A stretch of DNA of 64,000 bases from Punica granatum (Eukaryota; Streptophyta; Magnoliopsida; Myrtales; Lythraceae). The stretch lies in assembly GCF_007655135.1 (NCBI RefSeq), contig NC_045132.1:19096034-19160033 (forward strand), given 5' to 3'. Made by a program: the position numbers and the translations under genes. The notes below the pieces were generated by a model, which was not told the origin of the DNA, did not search any database, and worked only from the letters and a program-made list of their open reading frames with translations. Positions 11,089 to 23,669 of the stretch are shown here, piece after piece (position 1 is the stretch's first letter; the number at the start of each line of letters is the position of its first letter).

Positions 11089-12908
11089 GCACTAGGCCGA
11101 TTTCACGACAGTCTTCGATTGCTACCCATGGATAGCATATCCAACGGTTTTATTACCACGCGGATGATGATGTAGGACGGATAACCTGAGGGCAGTCATG
11201 AAGTTTGGATAAGACAGTAATTACACGTCGATAAGTAAACCTAACAGGGTCGATGCGGATTTTTTTTCTGAATTATTAAAAATAAAATAAAACTCTGTAA
11301 TAAGTTCCACCGGTCGCGAACCCTACCCGACTTTCCGGTGTATACATGTAATCGGCTTGGTGCATTTCACATGTATGTTAGAGTAACGAGTCATGAATAT
11401 CCCTATATGATATGATACGTGTTGTGTAAAAAATACATAAACCACATCGTATTTAACAAAATTAACGCGACATATTAGACAATTGTGACATCTCAAAGCT
11501 CACATGATATCAGCGTGAATGTTCAATACACTGTGCATTCATTTACACCACATTTAATTAATTCCACGCGAATGACCTTCAAAACTAATCAAGCCCACGC
11601 GTGAGGGGGTTATTGAGTAATATAATGTAAACCCCATTGCATTTAACAAGATTTATCTTTTAAATTAGATGGGTGCGATATTTCAGATCTAACAATCCAT
11701 ATATAATTGCTAATTTACATATGATCCCTCTTGAGTAACCCATTTATTTACACCAAGAAATTAACTAATAATAAATGCTTCTCTCTAAGATTTGTCTGAT
11801 TAATCCATATGGTTGAATATATTAAAGTGTGATGAGAGCAATATTTCTTATTATCTCTGGAACATCAACTCCACCTTAATGGAAAGATCCCTTTTGCCTT
11901 TTTTGTACAAGAAGCAAAGATGTCATGCAATGCACATATGTGCTATATCTTGGAGTTTATCTGAATGAATGGACTTATTATTCAGCTCAATGGAATAGAC
12001 ATACTCTGCACCACCCCAACTTGAAAGGGAGAATTCTCATGTCTATCAAAATTGCATGAGATTGCTCCTGGAGGGGGAGAAAGATACTTCAGCTCGAGTC
12101 TCTGGCTAAGACTTTTGTCGAGTCCAGAATTGGTGATGGTACTGTGACAGTCTTTTGATTTGATACTTAGTTGCCTGTGGTAAGTCTAATTGATTACCGC
12201 GGACAACGTCTTCTTCGCTGTCCTACTATACCAAGGATGACTAATAAGGTGGCTTATATTATCTACAGAAATAGTTGGCATTGGCCTCTCGTAGTAATGA
12301 CATGACCATCAAGTCACAAGAGATATATAGGCATTAGCTGTGCAACTTAATTAGGCCTCTCGACGTTGATATGATGGTTGGAAAGCATCTTCATTTAAAG
12401 AACTAGCGCGAAGTTTGCTTGTGTTTTACAACAAAAGCAAATTAATATTGTTTTTCCCTTAAAATTTAAAGTTCTACACGAACTTGCTTCAGCCACACGG
12501 TGTAATTTTTTAAAATTGTCGAATTTTTTCCTCGTTTTTATTGTTAACCTTATGATGACTTGCGCTTTCATTGGATAATTTTTATAAGTCAATTTAGATG
12601 CTTCCTCCAGAAATATTTAAAAGGTTTTATAAAAGGCAGCATTTAATTTTCTTAATTAATATAAAGAGAAATCAAGAAAATAAATGTTGGCGTAAATTCT
12701 GCTACAACTGCAAATTGTCTATTTTGCAAGTTGTTGATTTAGGTGTGATTCGATCGAAGTGGTTGCATCTGCAATTCCGGTTACTATGAAAGTCGTCTGT
12801 GTTTTCAATATACTGGAATTACCTTAAATATAACATACCATTAGTTGTATCTCAATTGAACCAATCTACCTCGCTCTAATTTCATGATTTTGATTTTCAA
12901 ATGATCAG
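11089..12908. other. Intergenic, no gene seen
   Basis: After the CACTA element, about 1.8 kb without an ORF of note or a recognised repeat. The short open frames at 12395-12592 and 12598-12789 have AT-biased random-looking composition. Confidence 0.65.
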
Positions 12909-13065
12909 TTAATTCATGGAAGAGGCCGCTTTGCATTTTCCCTTTCATTAAGTTAATGTGAGAGATCATCCAGTAATAAAAATCTTTAAAATAAACACAA
13001 GAAAATGAATATATACATTAACTTAATGAAAGGGAAAATGCAAAGCGGCCTCTTCCATGAATTAA
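12909..13065. repeat. Perfect 51-bp inverted repeat with 55-bp spacer
   Basis: Arm 1 is 12909-12959 (starts TTAATTCATGGAAGAGGCC, ends AGTTAATGT); arm 2 is 13015-13065 and is its exact reverse complement. The match stops at both edges. The spacer 12960-13014 is AT-rich. Transcribed from either strand it would fold into a long perfect hairpin. No transposon terminus or target duplication was recognised, and no known miRNA sequence was recognised in the arms. Confidence 0.9.
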
Positions 13066-13394
13066 TCCAATCAACTTACAAGAATATCCAACACTCACCC
13101 AAAAGCAAATCCCTGGAATTTATAACTGCAGGCCTCACTCCTCAGACAAAACAAAATTTACAGCTTTGAACCGAAAATTGGGAACCATTCTAACCCTCTC
13201 CTTTACATAATTCGAAGTTCTCTTTACATTCATTTTCGAGTCCAACTTCCAGCTGCCTTTGGGGGAGGAGCATTCCGCCTCGGTTGCCCATTGACCTGAG
13301 TTCTTCATATTGCCACCCACACTTAACTATACACTTAGTCAAATGCTTTGCGTGATTGAACGAAAGAAAAACATAGGGCTGTGCAGGCCTAGGC
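13066..13394. other. Short stretch with an unrecognised 61-codon minus frame
   Basis: The minus frame 13320-13135 starts MGGNMKNSGQWATEAECSS. It is hydrophilic, has no recognised domain and is adjacent to the perfect inverted repeat. It could be an exon relic. No splice partners were found. Confidence 0.35.
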
Positions 13395-14000
13395 CCCCTT
13401 TTTTTTAATGGTATCCGGACCCCAACCTGTAGAAGTCTGGTTCGAAAATTTTAAAACCGGACCTTAACTTGTTGACACCTGAAATTAGGCCTTATTTAAA
13501 ATTTGAATTATATCGAGTGTTCTAGGTAAACGTTTGCAACCTATAATTTTCTTGTCATCTCATCAAACACTATAAATATAATTAATAAGATTAAACTGCA
13601 TTCTGCATGTTCATCCAAACATGATCAAATAATGCTGATATCCACAAAAATAACTTACATCTATTCGATTAGAATCGGAGTTTCATCTTATCCAATAAAT
13701 TGTATGATGGCAGAGGGACGAGAATTGAGAAGCGAGGCGGACTCGGGTGAGGGAAGAAAAAGGGAAGATAATTGATTAAGGTTTATTTATTTATTTATTT
13801 TTTATAATCCTAGTAACCTTAGTCTTTAACTTAAAAAAAAAGTTCATGTCACTGTTTCTGAATCTTGGTACCATGTACAATAGAACCATAACTAAAACCT
13901 GTTTTAACTAGTTCCTTACATTGTTTTATGGACCATAATTTTGATTATATCTACCTGCAACCTCCCTATCATATAGTTTCTTATTGGTTTTGGGTCTATC
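13395..14000 (+). repeat. Dispersed repeat, copy 1 (partner at 42010-42480)
   Basis: Shared blocks with the second copy: a T-run then ggtatccggacccc..., 'ttttaaaaccgg.cct', 'ttgttgacacctgaaat', 'ttctaggtaaacg...aacctataattttctt', and later 'cttggtaccat'. The copies are diverged and copy 1 carries extra sequence near 13700-13860. Family not recognised. Confidence 0.5.
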
Positions 14001-14067
14001 TAGTACCCGTGTACAAACAAATGGCTTCTTGACTCAGGAAACACCCCCACAGTATCCACATTTAGCA

Positions 14068-14600
14068 TGTGTTTGATTACAAAAATTAAGTGCTGAAATT
14101 AAATTTTCAGCAATCAATTAGGTTTAGCTTGTTTGATAATGCAAAAAAAATTATTAACTTAAGTTAATGAGTTAGCCAAAAAAGCGCTTAATGATTAAGT
14201 AAGTCAAGAACTACTTTTCTCTACTTAATCGCTCAACTATCTAGATATTTTTTTTATATTTGCAACAGTCCCCTAAATTTTTTAAAATTGCAATCTGGGC
14301 ACACTTTTGCACAAGTTCAATCAAAGCTAGAGAAAGAGAGAGAAAGCGGTAAACCCACGACTTGGGAAAGGTCAAGCGGGGTCGCTGACGACCTCGCCTG
14401 GCGGTGGTGGCCGATGTCGAGGCCACCGTCTTCTGAATCATCTCCCTTTCACTCCTCTAGGAGAGATAGGAAGACTGGAGCCACGAGGCTTCGTCACTGA
14501 AAGGGGAGGCAGAGAAGACGATTCAGGGCGGTGGTGGCCGGCGTCCCCCCAGCAAGGTCCCCCACCCCTAATGGATGGCCGCATCGGGCCACCACATCCC
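14068..14600. mobile_element. Element end with GC-rich island (copy 1)
   Basis: The left part GTGTTTGATTACAAAAATTA (14069-14088) with a following TTAATGATTAAGTAAGT block matches the reverse complement of the right end at about 24100-24250. After it comes a GC-rich island (about 14340-14600) with GGTGGTGGCC-type phrases. The opposite end was not found, so the element is truncated or diverged. Confidence 0.5.
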
Positions 14601-14848
14601 CTTCCCCTTCTTAGATCTCAGATCAATCAGACTTGTTTTTTGTTTTTTTGTTTTTTTGTTTTCTTTTTGTTTTCTTTTTTATTTAGGGCTTTAAAGTACA
14701 AAAAAATTTCAAAAATTTTAATAACAAAACATGCTTTCTTGATTCAAAACTTTGGATGGGAAATTGCTCTCATAAGTGCAATGTCGCAGTGGCCACTGTA
14801 TCGGAGATAATGTGCTAATTGCTCTCCATAAGAATGTGCTAATCTCAT

Positions 14849-15268
14849 TATAAAGAGCTACGGTTTTGGGAATAAGGCACAGACCCAATGTGGGTGTCAG
14901 TAGTGTATATATATTGATATGATATGTACAAGTAAAAGCGGCATCTATCCAAAATTTTAGAGGAAGGTTGAGGGGTAGAACAGAGGAATTGTTCTGAGAA
15001 TTCATGATTCAGAGAGATGGCAAAGGTCTCAGTCAAGTTAGGGAAGCAAGAAGGTAGAAGAGGACGGCGAGAAGGCTAGGGTTAGAAGATCAGAGAGCTA
15101 CAGCTCTGATACCATATAGAGAGCTATGGTTTTGGGAATAAAGCACACGCCCAATGTGGGTGCCAGTAGTGTATATATATTGATAGATATGTACAAATAA
15201 AAGAAAATTACATATTTTTATTTCTAATATACATCAATCTATTAGATTATATACTCTAATACTCATGA
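14849..15268 (-). mobile_element. Internally deleted Copia derivative (TRIM-like)
   Basis: On the minus strand: an LTR of about 150 bp (15268-15115), an exact 12-nt primer site TGGTATCAGAGC (15114-15103) for initiator-Met tRNA, a short leader with a start-like ATG at 15005 (MNSQNNSSVLPLN), then a partial second LTR (14938-14849) whose 90 bases match 15205-15115. Nothing between about 14940 and 15000 resembles pol. It reads as LTR - PBS - gag start - truncated LTR, the product of a large internal deletion, or a small non-autonomous element. Confidence 0.65.
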
Positions 15269-15496
15269 TGGATGTACTATTAATTGGAATCATGATTAAG
15301 GCACGCTATTCTTTTTTCTTTTGGGATTAAAGGGGCTAGCGCCCAGAGAAAATAAAATGGTAAAATCAACAAGAACAAAGTATGAAGATCCCAATAATAT
15401 TGCCAACCAAGAGATGGCATAAATTATTAGAAATCGAATGAAGAAGAGGACCCATAGTGAGAGGGAGATAGCTGTCCTTGCAAGCCAATTCTAATA

Positions 15497-16267
15497 GTAA
15501 ATTTTTTTTCGCTGAATAAGGCATATTATAGATTAAAGAACGGAAGCTACAACATTGTTTCGGAGGTTCGAATATCCCTGAAAGAAACAAAGCGAATCAA
15601 AATTTGACTTTGAGTCGAACTGGCCCAAGTCATGAGCAAGGGAATTATCCGACCTTGGAATCCAAGAACAAACCCAATGCGAAAAGCTAATAAGAGTAGA
15701 AATAATATCCGATACTAAGCTCCTAATCTCCCATGGCGAGGTATGTGGGCGCAAAATGGCATCAACAAGTAGCAAGACGTCACTTCGTAGCCAGATCTTG
15801 GTCAGTCCTCTTTCCGCTGCAATTGTTACCGATAAGAGTGCTGCACGGGCCTCAGCTTGGAGCGGGTTGTCTTCATGTAAGATCTTGAACCATGAGAGTG
15901 CTGGAGAGCTACACGGGTGTTCTAGAACTCCTGGTAGGCAAGAGTTGCTATTGTTCCATGAAACATCCGTGTTGATGACGCTCCAGTCAGGTCTAGTGGG
16001 TTCTTGCGCAGGGTCGAGTTGTAGAGGCGGTGCAGATGGGCTTCCTTCTCGGGTCCTATTGCTTTGGCTTCTCCTGATGTGTTCCGAATAGCTAGATTTG
16101 ATTCTCTTGATGGTTTGGTGAAGATCTCCTGGCTTACCTGCATGGAAGACATCATTACGTGAGTTCCATAGCAGATAGAAGGTAACTGCTACAGATAAAG
16201 AGAAATTAGCCTTATCCGAGGAGTTATCAATCAATGTATGCGGAGGGCTAGCAATAAAATTGATCAT
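15497..16267 (-). pseudogene. LINE retrotransposon 3' part with RNase H-like domain (244-aa ORF plus tail)
   Basis: The ORF at 16267-15533 starts inside the element (MINFIASPPHTLID). It contains WNSRNDVFHAGKP, then an RNase H-like fold: VINTDVSWNNSN, LQAEARAALLSV with the conserved Glu, IWLRSDVLLLVDAI with Asp, and a C-terminal CSWIPRSDNSLAHDLGQ. The glycine-rich strand (GxGxVxRD) usual after the first Asp is not recognisable, so the enzyme is probably inactive. After the stop a short 3' end GCCTTATTCAGCG is followed by a run of A on the minus strand (near 15501-15509), a LINE-like tail. No RT was found upstream, so the copy is 5'-truncated. Confidence 0.7.
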
Positions 16268-16439
16268 GTCCTTAACAGAGAAATGTGGGATAACGTTTGA
16301 CTGTATATCCCATATAGTAATTGCCTATCCTGTATGTGTGGGTCACTGTTTTGTTTTTCTATTATAAAATAGGCTCGTGAGCCAATGAATATGTAGGTCA
16401 CTGTTATCTTCCTCGCCATAAACTCCTTGACTTTAGAGT

Positions 16440-17020
16440 GGAGGGGCCTAATTGGAGGAGTACTGATACGGCAGAAGACGTGGCAAATCGGTATCACGAG
16501 AAAAACAGGTTCTGACGACCCTGTCTCGACGGAAACGGTCTCCGAAGCACAAGTCACGGCCTTTGGCCGTGAGAAGACATGATTTAGGCCGAATTTCATA
16601 ATTTAGGGCCTCAAACGGGCAATTTTATGTTATTTGGGTGTTTTTGTAATTTTAGGAAAAGTTTATTTTTTTTGTGTAATTTAGGCATTTTTAATCCTAT
16701 TTAAGTGATGTAAACCTTAAGCTAAACAGTTTTTGATTATTCAATAAAGTTTGGAGCTACCATGCCCTTTCGCCTATTCTCGGATTCGATTCGAGTTGGA
16801 TGCCAATTTCCTAGTAATTCGAAGAATCAATAGGGGATTGAAGGTCGTAGTTTCGGTATTCTGCAGAGTCAACGGATTTGTGACAGATTGTTCGCGTGTA
16901 CGTTGCGTCAAGTACCATTTTAGTTATTCAATCGTTTAAAAGGTGCACATGTGCCATCTGGTGAGAATGGTAGTTTAATAACTTATATATATATATATGA
17001 TGCTTAACAATATAAAATCC
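16440..17020 (+). mobile_element. Possible solo LTR (Ty3-type)
   Basis: A purine-rich GAGTGGAGGGGCC near 16435 is followed by a region with TCCTATTTAAG (TATA-like, about 16695), AATAAAG (polyadenylation-like, about 16742) and a moderately GC-rich downstream part to about 16960. This order resembles U3-R-U5. No partner LTR or clear TG/CA boundaries or target duplication were found. Confidence 0.3.
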
Positions 17021-19644
17021 CTCCGGGATATAATTAGTGTTTATTGCCAAGACCTCCAGGTCCTGAGATCAATCTTAGATTAGTGTCTAAATATATATAT
17101 ATATATATGTATGTATGTATGTATGTATTTTTTTATTTTTATTTTATTTTTTGCTTGGAAGGTAATTCAGTATCTAAATTCAAAGGTAGACCTTATATAC
17201 ATAAGCATATGAGCAGAGAGAGGGGACAAAAAGAAACCATGGTGTTATTATTATTATTATTGTTGTTGTTGTTATTATTATAGTTATTGTTATTATTATT
17301 ATTATTATTATTTTAATGAAACCCTAAATTAATAGCGTACTCCAAGGAGAAAAAGGTGTTTTCTCACCTTTTTCGTTACGTGAAATACCAACCATTATCA
17401 AATAGATTTTCTTCTATTTTTCTTTTTCTTTTCTTGCTAATTTACATTTTCCAATCTCTAATTAGAAGAGAGAAATTGATTGGTAGCTTCTAATTGATTG
17501 GGAACTGAATGAGAGGAAAGCGCGATACTCTTAATTCATAAGACACTAAAGAGAGCTAGTTGGATGAAGGAGAGACTGGTCGCAATTGGATTCGTATGTG
17601 GGGGGCGGGGAAGGGTATTAACTGAGAGAGAAGTTACTTGGTTTGGAAATGAAAGTAACAATCTCTTAATAATATTTTAAAACAACATTTCAATATCTCA
17701 TATACGCATTATATTACAGTAAATTAAAGTACGGTAAATAATTGATCATAAATATTTTGCAATTGCAATTTTTTCTTGGCACGTCATTTATGCTTTTAAG
17801 AACTCTAATTCAATAATAGTTAATTTGAGGTTATGTTAATTATTTTAAGAACTCTAATTCATAATGCTGAAAGTGATGTACGACAATTTTTAATGGAGTT
17901 GGTATATCAAGGTAGGATTTTAAAAAGAGGAAATTACGCTATATATCTTATGGTTTCACTAGATTCTCAAATATATTCTATAAGGGTTTACATTTTGTTT
18001 CAAATCTATCATTCCGTTATATTTTCCGTCAACATTTAACGGTGTTGCTGACGTAGAACCTAAATAGGCCCATTTTTGCCACTGTGGGCCTTTCCCCAGG
18101 ATAAATTTGAGGAAAAAAAATTAGAATTATGGGCTAGATTTGAGAAAAAATAAAATCATGAGATGGGTTTGGAGCTTACTTACGTTTCATTAAAGGATAA
18201 ATTGACGGCGGGATAAATTTGAACTAAATGTAAACCATGAGATATTTTGAATAATTTTTTAAACATATGATAGATTTGAGAATTCAGTAAAACCATAGGA
18301 TATATGCATTTTAAAAAATAGTCATTTAACCTGTGATCCGAAGATATCATTTGTGATAGAAATGTGTATATTTTATTATTTAACTGAGTATTTAAATATA
18401 TTAATTATTTTATAATTATGGACTTAACTTTTTGACGATCTTCAAGCTGATTATGAACAGAAAATGTTTAAATCATTATATTGAGTTGGCTCAAGTAAAC
18501 GCTTTATTTACATAAAAAAAATCTATTTACTTAAAAATATGGTGGTTAGTTAATTAATTTTTTTTTGTTTCGAAAGGTAACTTATCATTTCTTAATATCG
18601 AAATGGATAGAGAAACTTTGATGTTTTCTAAATTTTTCATATTTTATACAATAATAAATCACTTCAAGAATTTATATGTTTCAACTTAGAATAACATAAA
18701 TTTAGTTTTTATTTTTATCAAATTTTCTTCCATTTTTATCCTATGTATTATGTGGTTAATTACTTAACATTCTCATAAACATATTTTGTTTTTAAAACTT
18801 GCATTTATAGAGTTATTTTTAAATTCCTTTGTAACGGTTTTCTTTTTTCATTTATCTATTGATATATTTACGTAATTTTTATTCAAGTGAAAGTTTTTGT
18901 CAAATCAATTCGATTATTTTAGTGCAGAAAACTATGAATTATGGATAGCATATAAATTATTAGAAAATTTTAATTATCATATTTTAGTAAATCGAATTTT
19001 ACATGTAGTTTGGCCCGTGGAAAAGATTTTTGTTCTCCACGAGAATGCAAAATTGACTGGTACAATTAAAATTAAGAAAACTTAATAATTGTTACTTTTC
19101 TTCTTGAAAGTTTCCGTTTTTCTTTTTTTTGAATTTTTTGAATTTTATTCTGAATTTCTTGTTTAAATTTTTAATATTTTATATTTAATTTAATTTTTTC
19201 ATTTTTTTGAAGAAAATTTTCGTTGTGTTTTGTTGATGCTGAATTTTATTTTATTTTTTAAAATTTCACATTTTTTTCTTTAATTTTCTGAATTTTTCCG
19301 CTTATTAAAATTTTTTTATTTATTTTATATTATTCATTTGAATTTTTCTAGTGCCACGTCACCAAACCATTCACCAAATCAGCTAAAATAACACAAAATG
19401 GCAAAAATGATAGTTTTTGTATTTTAAGGAAAACAAGCTCATGCTAAATTTTTTTAAAAAAATGTAAAATCCATGATTATTAGCGCAATTAACCTGTTTA
19501 CTGAGTATACAACCTTAATTTGATAAAAAAATTTACTTGAATAAAAATATTAGTAAATAAATAAGGCAAAATGTTGCAAAAAAACTTAGAAATGACAGTA
19601 CAAATGCAGGATTTCAAAACGAATTGCACAAATAAAAAAATTTG
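17021..19644. other. AT-rich intergenic DNA
   Basis: No gene. Short TA and GTAT runs lie near 17090-17125, then mostly A/T-run DNA. Repeated phrases like 'gataaatttga' around 18100-18250 hint at an old element. Confidence 0.65.
17244..17314. repeat. (TTA)n/(TTG)n microsatellite
   Basis: Runs of TTA, then TTG, then TTA again. The 79-aa open frame covering it is repeat-made. Confidence 0.95.
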
Positions 19645-20567
19645 GGTAAAACGCTATCTCCGTTAAGATTCGGAGAAATGACACTCAACCTCTTTTTTTA
19701 AAGAAATATGGACTAGCCCCAATCAACTATTTTGACCAAACCATTCTATTATGGGGAAAAAAATACTAATTCATACTATAACTTGCCATTTTTCTTCTTA
19801 AGGCGATGCATTTATTGTTAACCGAATAAGGCTACCGCATTAGGTAAAATGTTCATGTAAAGCTAAAATATATTTTTTAATTTGAGAAATAAAATTTTTG
19901 AAAAATCAAACAAAAGAAAAGATGTTGGTCAAAGACACAAAGAGAAAGGAGAAGGAGAAGGGGCAGTCGTGACTTGCCCGACCACCACCACCCTAGATGA
20001 GGTCGTCTGTGGCTTCTTAGGCGGTTGGCCACCTCGCCAAGGGAGATGGAGGCCGGATGTGGGCCAAGTGCCCTTTCTTTCTATATTTCGCTCTCTTTTC
20101 AAATAGAAAGTGGAGAAAGAGAAGGGGCAGTTGTGGCTCTGCCGACTACCTCCTTAGATGACAAGGCTCTCGGCAACCTCCAATGACACGACGTTGCTTG
20201 AGGCAAAAGTGTTTGGTGATAGGTTTGTACTGTTGCCCCTTCTTTTCTCTATTTTGCTTCTTCGTTCGAAACTTTCAATTTTATGTTAATTTTTTAATTT
20301 TTTTATTTCTCAAATTAAAAAAATTAAAAATTTGAAGGGCCTTAAATGAATATTTTATGTAATGTGATGGCCTTATTTGATAGAAAAAATAAATGGATGG
20401 ATAGCCTTAAGAAGGAAAAGAAAAGGCAAAAAGTTATGGCATGAAATGATACTTTCCGAATACATAAATGTTTGTTTAAAGTAGTTAGTTGGGGTTAAGT
20501 GCATATTTTTTCAACAAATGTAGTTGATTGTTTCTCCAAATCTCAAGGAAGATTATTGCATCTTACC
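19645..20567. mobile_element. Foldback element with long imperfect inverted arms and GC-rich core
   Basis: Arms of about 270-310 bp (19645-19915 and 20255-20567) are imperfect inverted copies. Shared blocks: GGTAAA/GGTAAG termini, GATTCGGAGAAA/GATTTGGAGAAA, CCCCAA(T/C)(C/T)AACTA, CTTCTTAAGGC, TAATTTGAGAAATAAAA. The core 19920-20250 is GC-rich with 'gaccaccaccacc', 'gatgaggtcgtc' and a second, weaker copy after 20105. No transposase ORF. The termini and long arms fit a MULE-like or foldback family. The flanks are A-rich and a target duplication could not be decided. Confidence 0.7.
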
Positions 20568-21351
20568 TAAAAAATTAAGTAAACCGGTTAGTTTATTTAT
20601 ATCATTTTAAGTTAAAATATTAAAATTCTAAGAGTGATTTATTATTGTATAAAAAAGTTAATTTACAATCATAAACAAAGTTTTACTAAAAAAATATAAA
20701 CTAAGTAATATTTTGAAGATCTATTTAAATGATAAAGCATACAAGTTTTTGCATTAATAATAATTTAGTGTAATACGCGAGTGAAATGGTTAGTAAACCA
20801 AAAGTTCCGAAAACTGTGAAATTAAGAATTATCAAACTCCTTTCTCCTTGTTAAAAAAGTTTCTCTCTTTCGTTTCTTTGCTTTAGGCATTTAATGCGAC
20901 TTCCTTCACCTGCTTATCTATATGTAATATAACCTTTACTACATTGTAATAAATAAGGGTAAAATAATAATTACTTAGTAATTCGCAGGCTAATTGCTAT
21001 AAAGAATGAATAAATTATAATAATAATTACTATTATGATTAATAATACTATATAATACAAAAAATATTCAAAGAAGTATTAAAAAAGGATTTCTATTTCA
21101 TTAGTAAGTAAACATTCATAAACTTTTAGAAGTATTGTATAGTTAATCTTATTAAAACTTAATTAAGTTTTTCTTTCATCGAATTTAATGGGCCATTTTA
21201 TCTAAAAATACTCAAATTCAAGAAACTCATTTATGTAATGTGAAAAGAATAAAGTACAAGCAAATACTAAAATCATAAAATTTTGAATATTCTATTTTTT
21301 TCTTCCATTAAATAAAACTAAAGATTTTGAAATTTTTTGGATTTTTCGAAA
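20568..21351. other. AT-rich intergenic DNA
   Basis: Nothing recognised between the foldback element and the tandem duplication. Confidence 0.65.
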
Positions 21352-22785
21352 TTATTTTCATAGAAATTAGACTAATAATAGAAACGATGCATATGAATTT
21401 ATTACATAAGTTCTTTACTTTTGAGTTGAATATATATTCAACATAGTAAGTCTAAAATGTATCGTACTAAAGTCTGTACTGTAAAAATAAACTATTTTCA
21501 TATTAATATAATTTACAAATTCATATCAATGATTATTTTCTTATTAACTTCTTATTATAAAATTTTATGCACAAAATTATATCTGTGCATTTTCTTGAAA
21601 AAAACGTTCATTCCAATCTTGCCAAATCCAATAAACATGAAATGATCACAAAAGTTATACCTACGTCCAATCTACTCAAAAGACTCAACTAAATGCCACC
21701 AGGAACAGCGCAAGAGAAGATGTGATCTCTACAGTTTCAATCAAATGCAATAAATGTATGTTGTTAGTAAATAATAAAACGATGAACCCCACTCTAGATG
21801 TTACATGTGAAATTGACCTTTTATTTTTATACGAAAAATTCGTAAAGTTCTTTTATTGGAATCAATCAAATAAATAAATTTGAAATTGCAATAAAAAAAG
21901 AGGAGAACGTAGGAGTAAGAGAGAGAAGAGGAAGAAATTGAAGGAGAAAACGTGATGAGAGAGAAATTTTGAGAGCAGTAAATCCTACATCGGAAAAATA
22001 AAATGAAATCATTGGATTTGCATAGTATGTAGTAGGTATCACAATCTATCAGTTAGAGTTTTTAGATTATTTTCATAGAAATTAGACTAATAATAGAAAC
22101 AATGCATATGAATTTATTACATAAGTTCTTTATGTATGAGTTGAATATATATTCAACATAGTAAATCTAAAATGTATCGTACTAAAGTCTATACTATAAA
22201 AATAAACTATTTACATATTAATATAAATTAAAAATTCATATCAATGATTATTTTCATATTAATTTCTTATTATAAAATTTTCTACGCAAAATTATATGCG
22301 TGCATTTTTTTGAAAAAGAACGTTCATTCCTATCTTGCCAAATCCAATAAACATGAAATGACCACAAAAGTCATAACTTTGTCCAATCTACTCAAAAGAC
22401 AACTAAATGCCACCAGGGATAGCGCAAGAGAAGATGTGATCTCTATAGCTTCAATCAAATGCAATAATTGTATTTTGTATGTAAATAATAAAACGATGAA
22501 CCCCACTCTAGATGTTACATGTGAAATTGTCCTCTTATTTTTATACGAAAAATGCGTGAACTTTTTTTATTGGAATCGATCAAATAAATTGATATAAAAT
22601 TGCAATAAAAAAAGAGAGGAGAACGTAGGAGTGAGTAAGAGAGAAGAGGAAGAAATTGTAGGAGAAAACTTGATGAGCGAGAAATGTTGAGAGCTGTAAA
22701 TCATACATCGGAAAATAGAATGAAATCATTAGATTTACATGGCACGTTTTAGGTATCACAATCTATCAGTTAGAGTTTTTAAATT
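21352..22785 (+). repeat. Tandem duplication of about 0.71 kb
   Basis: Unit 1 runs 21352-22064 and unit 2 runs 22065-about 22785, both beginning ATTTTCATAGAAATTAG and ending AATCTATCAGTTAGAGTTTTTA. They match along the whole length with scattered substitutions and small indels. Unit 2 happens to have a 117-codon open frame (22244-22597) that is frame-broken in unit 1, so it is not treated as a gene. Confidence 0.9.
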
Positions 22786-23511
22786 AGAGATAGGTCAAAT
22801 CGCTAATAAGTCAAGTGGGAAAATTTTACGATAAACATGAATAGATAATGATATTATTAAATTATTTTTACATCAAATGATTATTATTTTTCAAAGAAAT
22901 TAGAGTAAGGATAATTTCGGAAAAGGAAAGTTTAAAACCACTAATTCCTTCACCTGTGTAAGTAGTATATATAGATAATATCTATACTATTATCTGCGCT
23001 ATGTCGACTATTATATTAATGGAGTCTTTGGTCACACTTTCTCAGTTTCAATTAAATAGAAACCATTAATTTATAATTAATATGGTAAAATTACTTACAA
23101 AAATTACCCACTAACTTCTTTTCCCACTCTCTCCCACATCTCCTAATTTTTGGAAAATTTTATAAAGCAATCACCAAAAGTGATAGTACGATGCAATCAA
23201 ATCTTTTACTATAATATCAAGTAAAGCTTCATCAAATTGCACGCAATTTACTAACAGTATAAAAAAGACTTGTAAAAATCCATGTCAGTTATTACAATTA
23301 TAAGTAATTTATGAAAAATTTAATTCATTTAGTCAATTAATTTTTTAAAATGCGTGTAACATAAACTCGAAATACTTGTAATTTACATTAATTTAATTTC
23401 ATAAAATTTTAAGTAATTTACAATTTGCATGTATGGTGTGAAAAAGTAATTATACTTTGGACCTTTCCCTATTTTTTCTCTTATCTCTCCTCGCACAGAA
23501 GCATAACTCGT
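22786..23511. other. AT-rich intergenic DNA
   Basis: Nothing recognised before the primer-site-like sequence. Confidence 0.6.
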
Positions 23512-23522
23512 TCTGATACCAT
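23512..23522 (-). other. Isolated primer-site-like sequence TGGTATCAGAA
   Basis: The minus strand matches the initiator-Met tRNA primer site for the first 10 bases. Adjacent DNA (23523-23670) could be an LTR fragment, but no second copy was found. Confidence 0.3.
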
Positions 23523-23669
23523 GTAAAATTTCTACTGGGCATATAAATGATTAGGCCCATCTCCAGCCCAAAAACTCGAATTGGTAGATTATTAAACCTA
23601 ATCTCATATAAACCCATTCAATTTATCGTAATTTTTCCATGTGAGATTCCAAATCTCAATAGGGAGATC

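Noticed and set aside
15756..16091. 111-codon plus frame
   Set aside because: Antisense shadow of the LINE RNase H-like frame.
17044..17283. 79-codon frame with poly-Leu end
   Set aside because: Made of TATG and TTA/TTG microsatellites.
22244..22597. 117-codon frame in the second tandem unit
   Set aside because: The matching frame in unit 1 is broken, composition is AT-driven, and no domain is visible.
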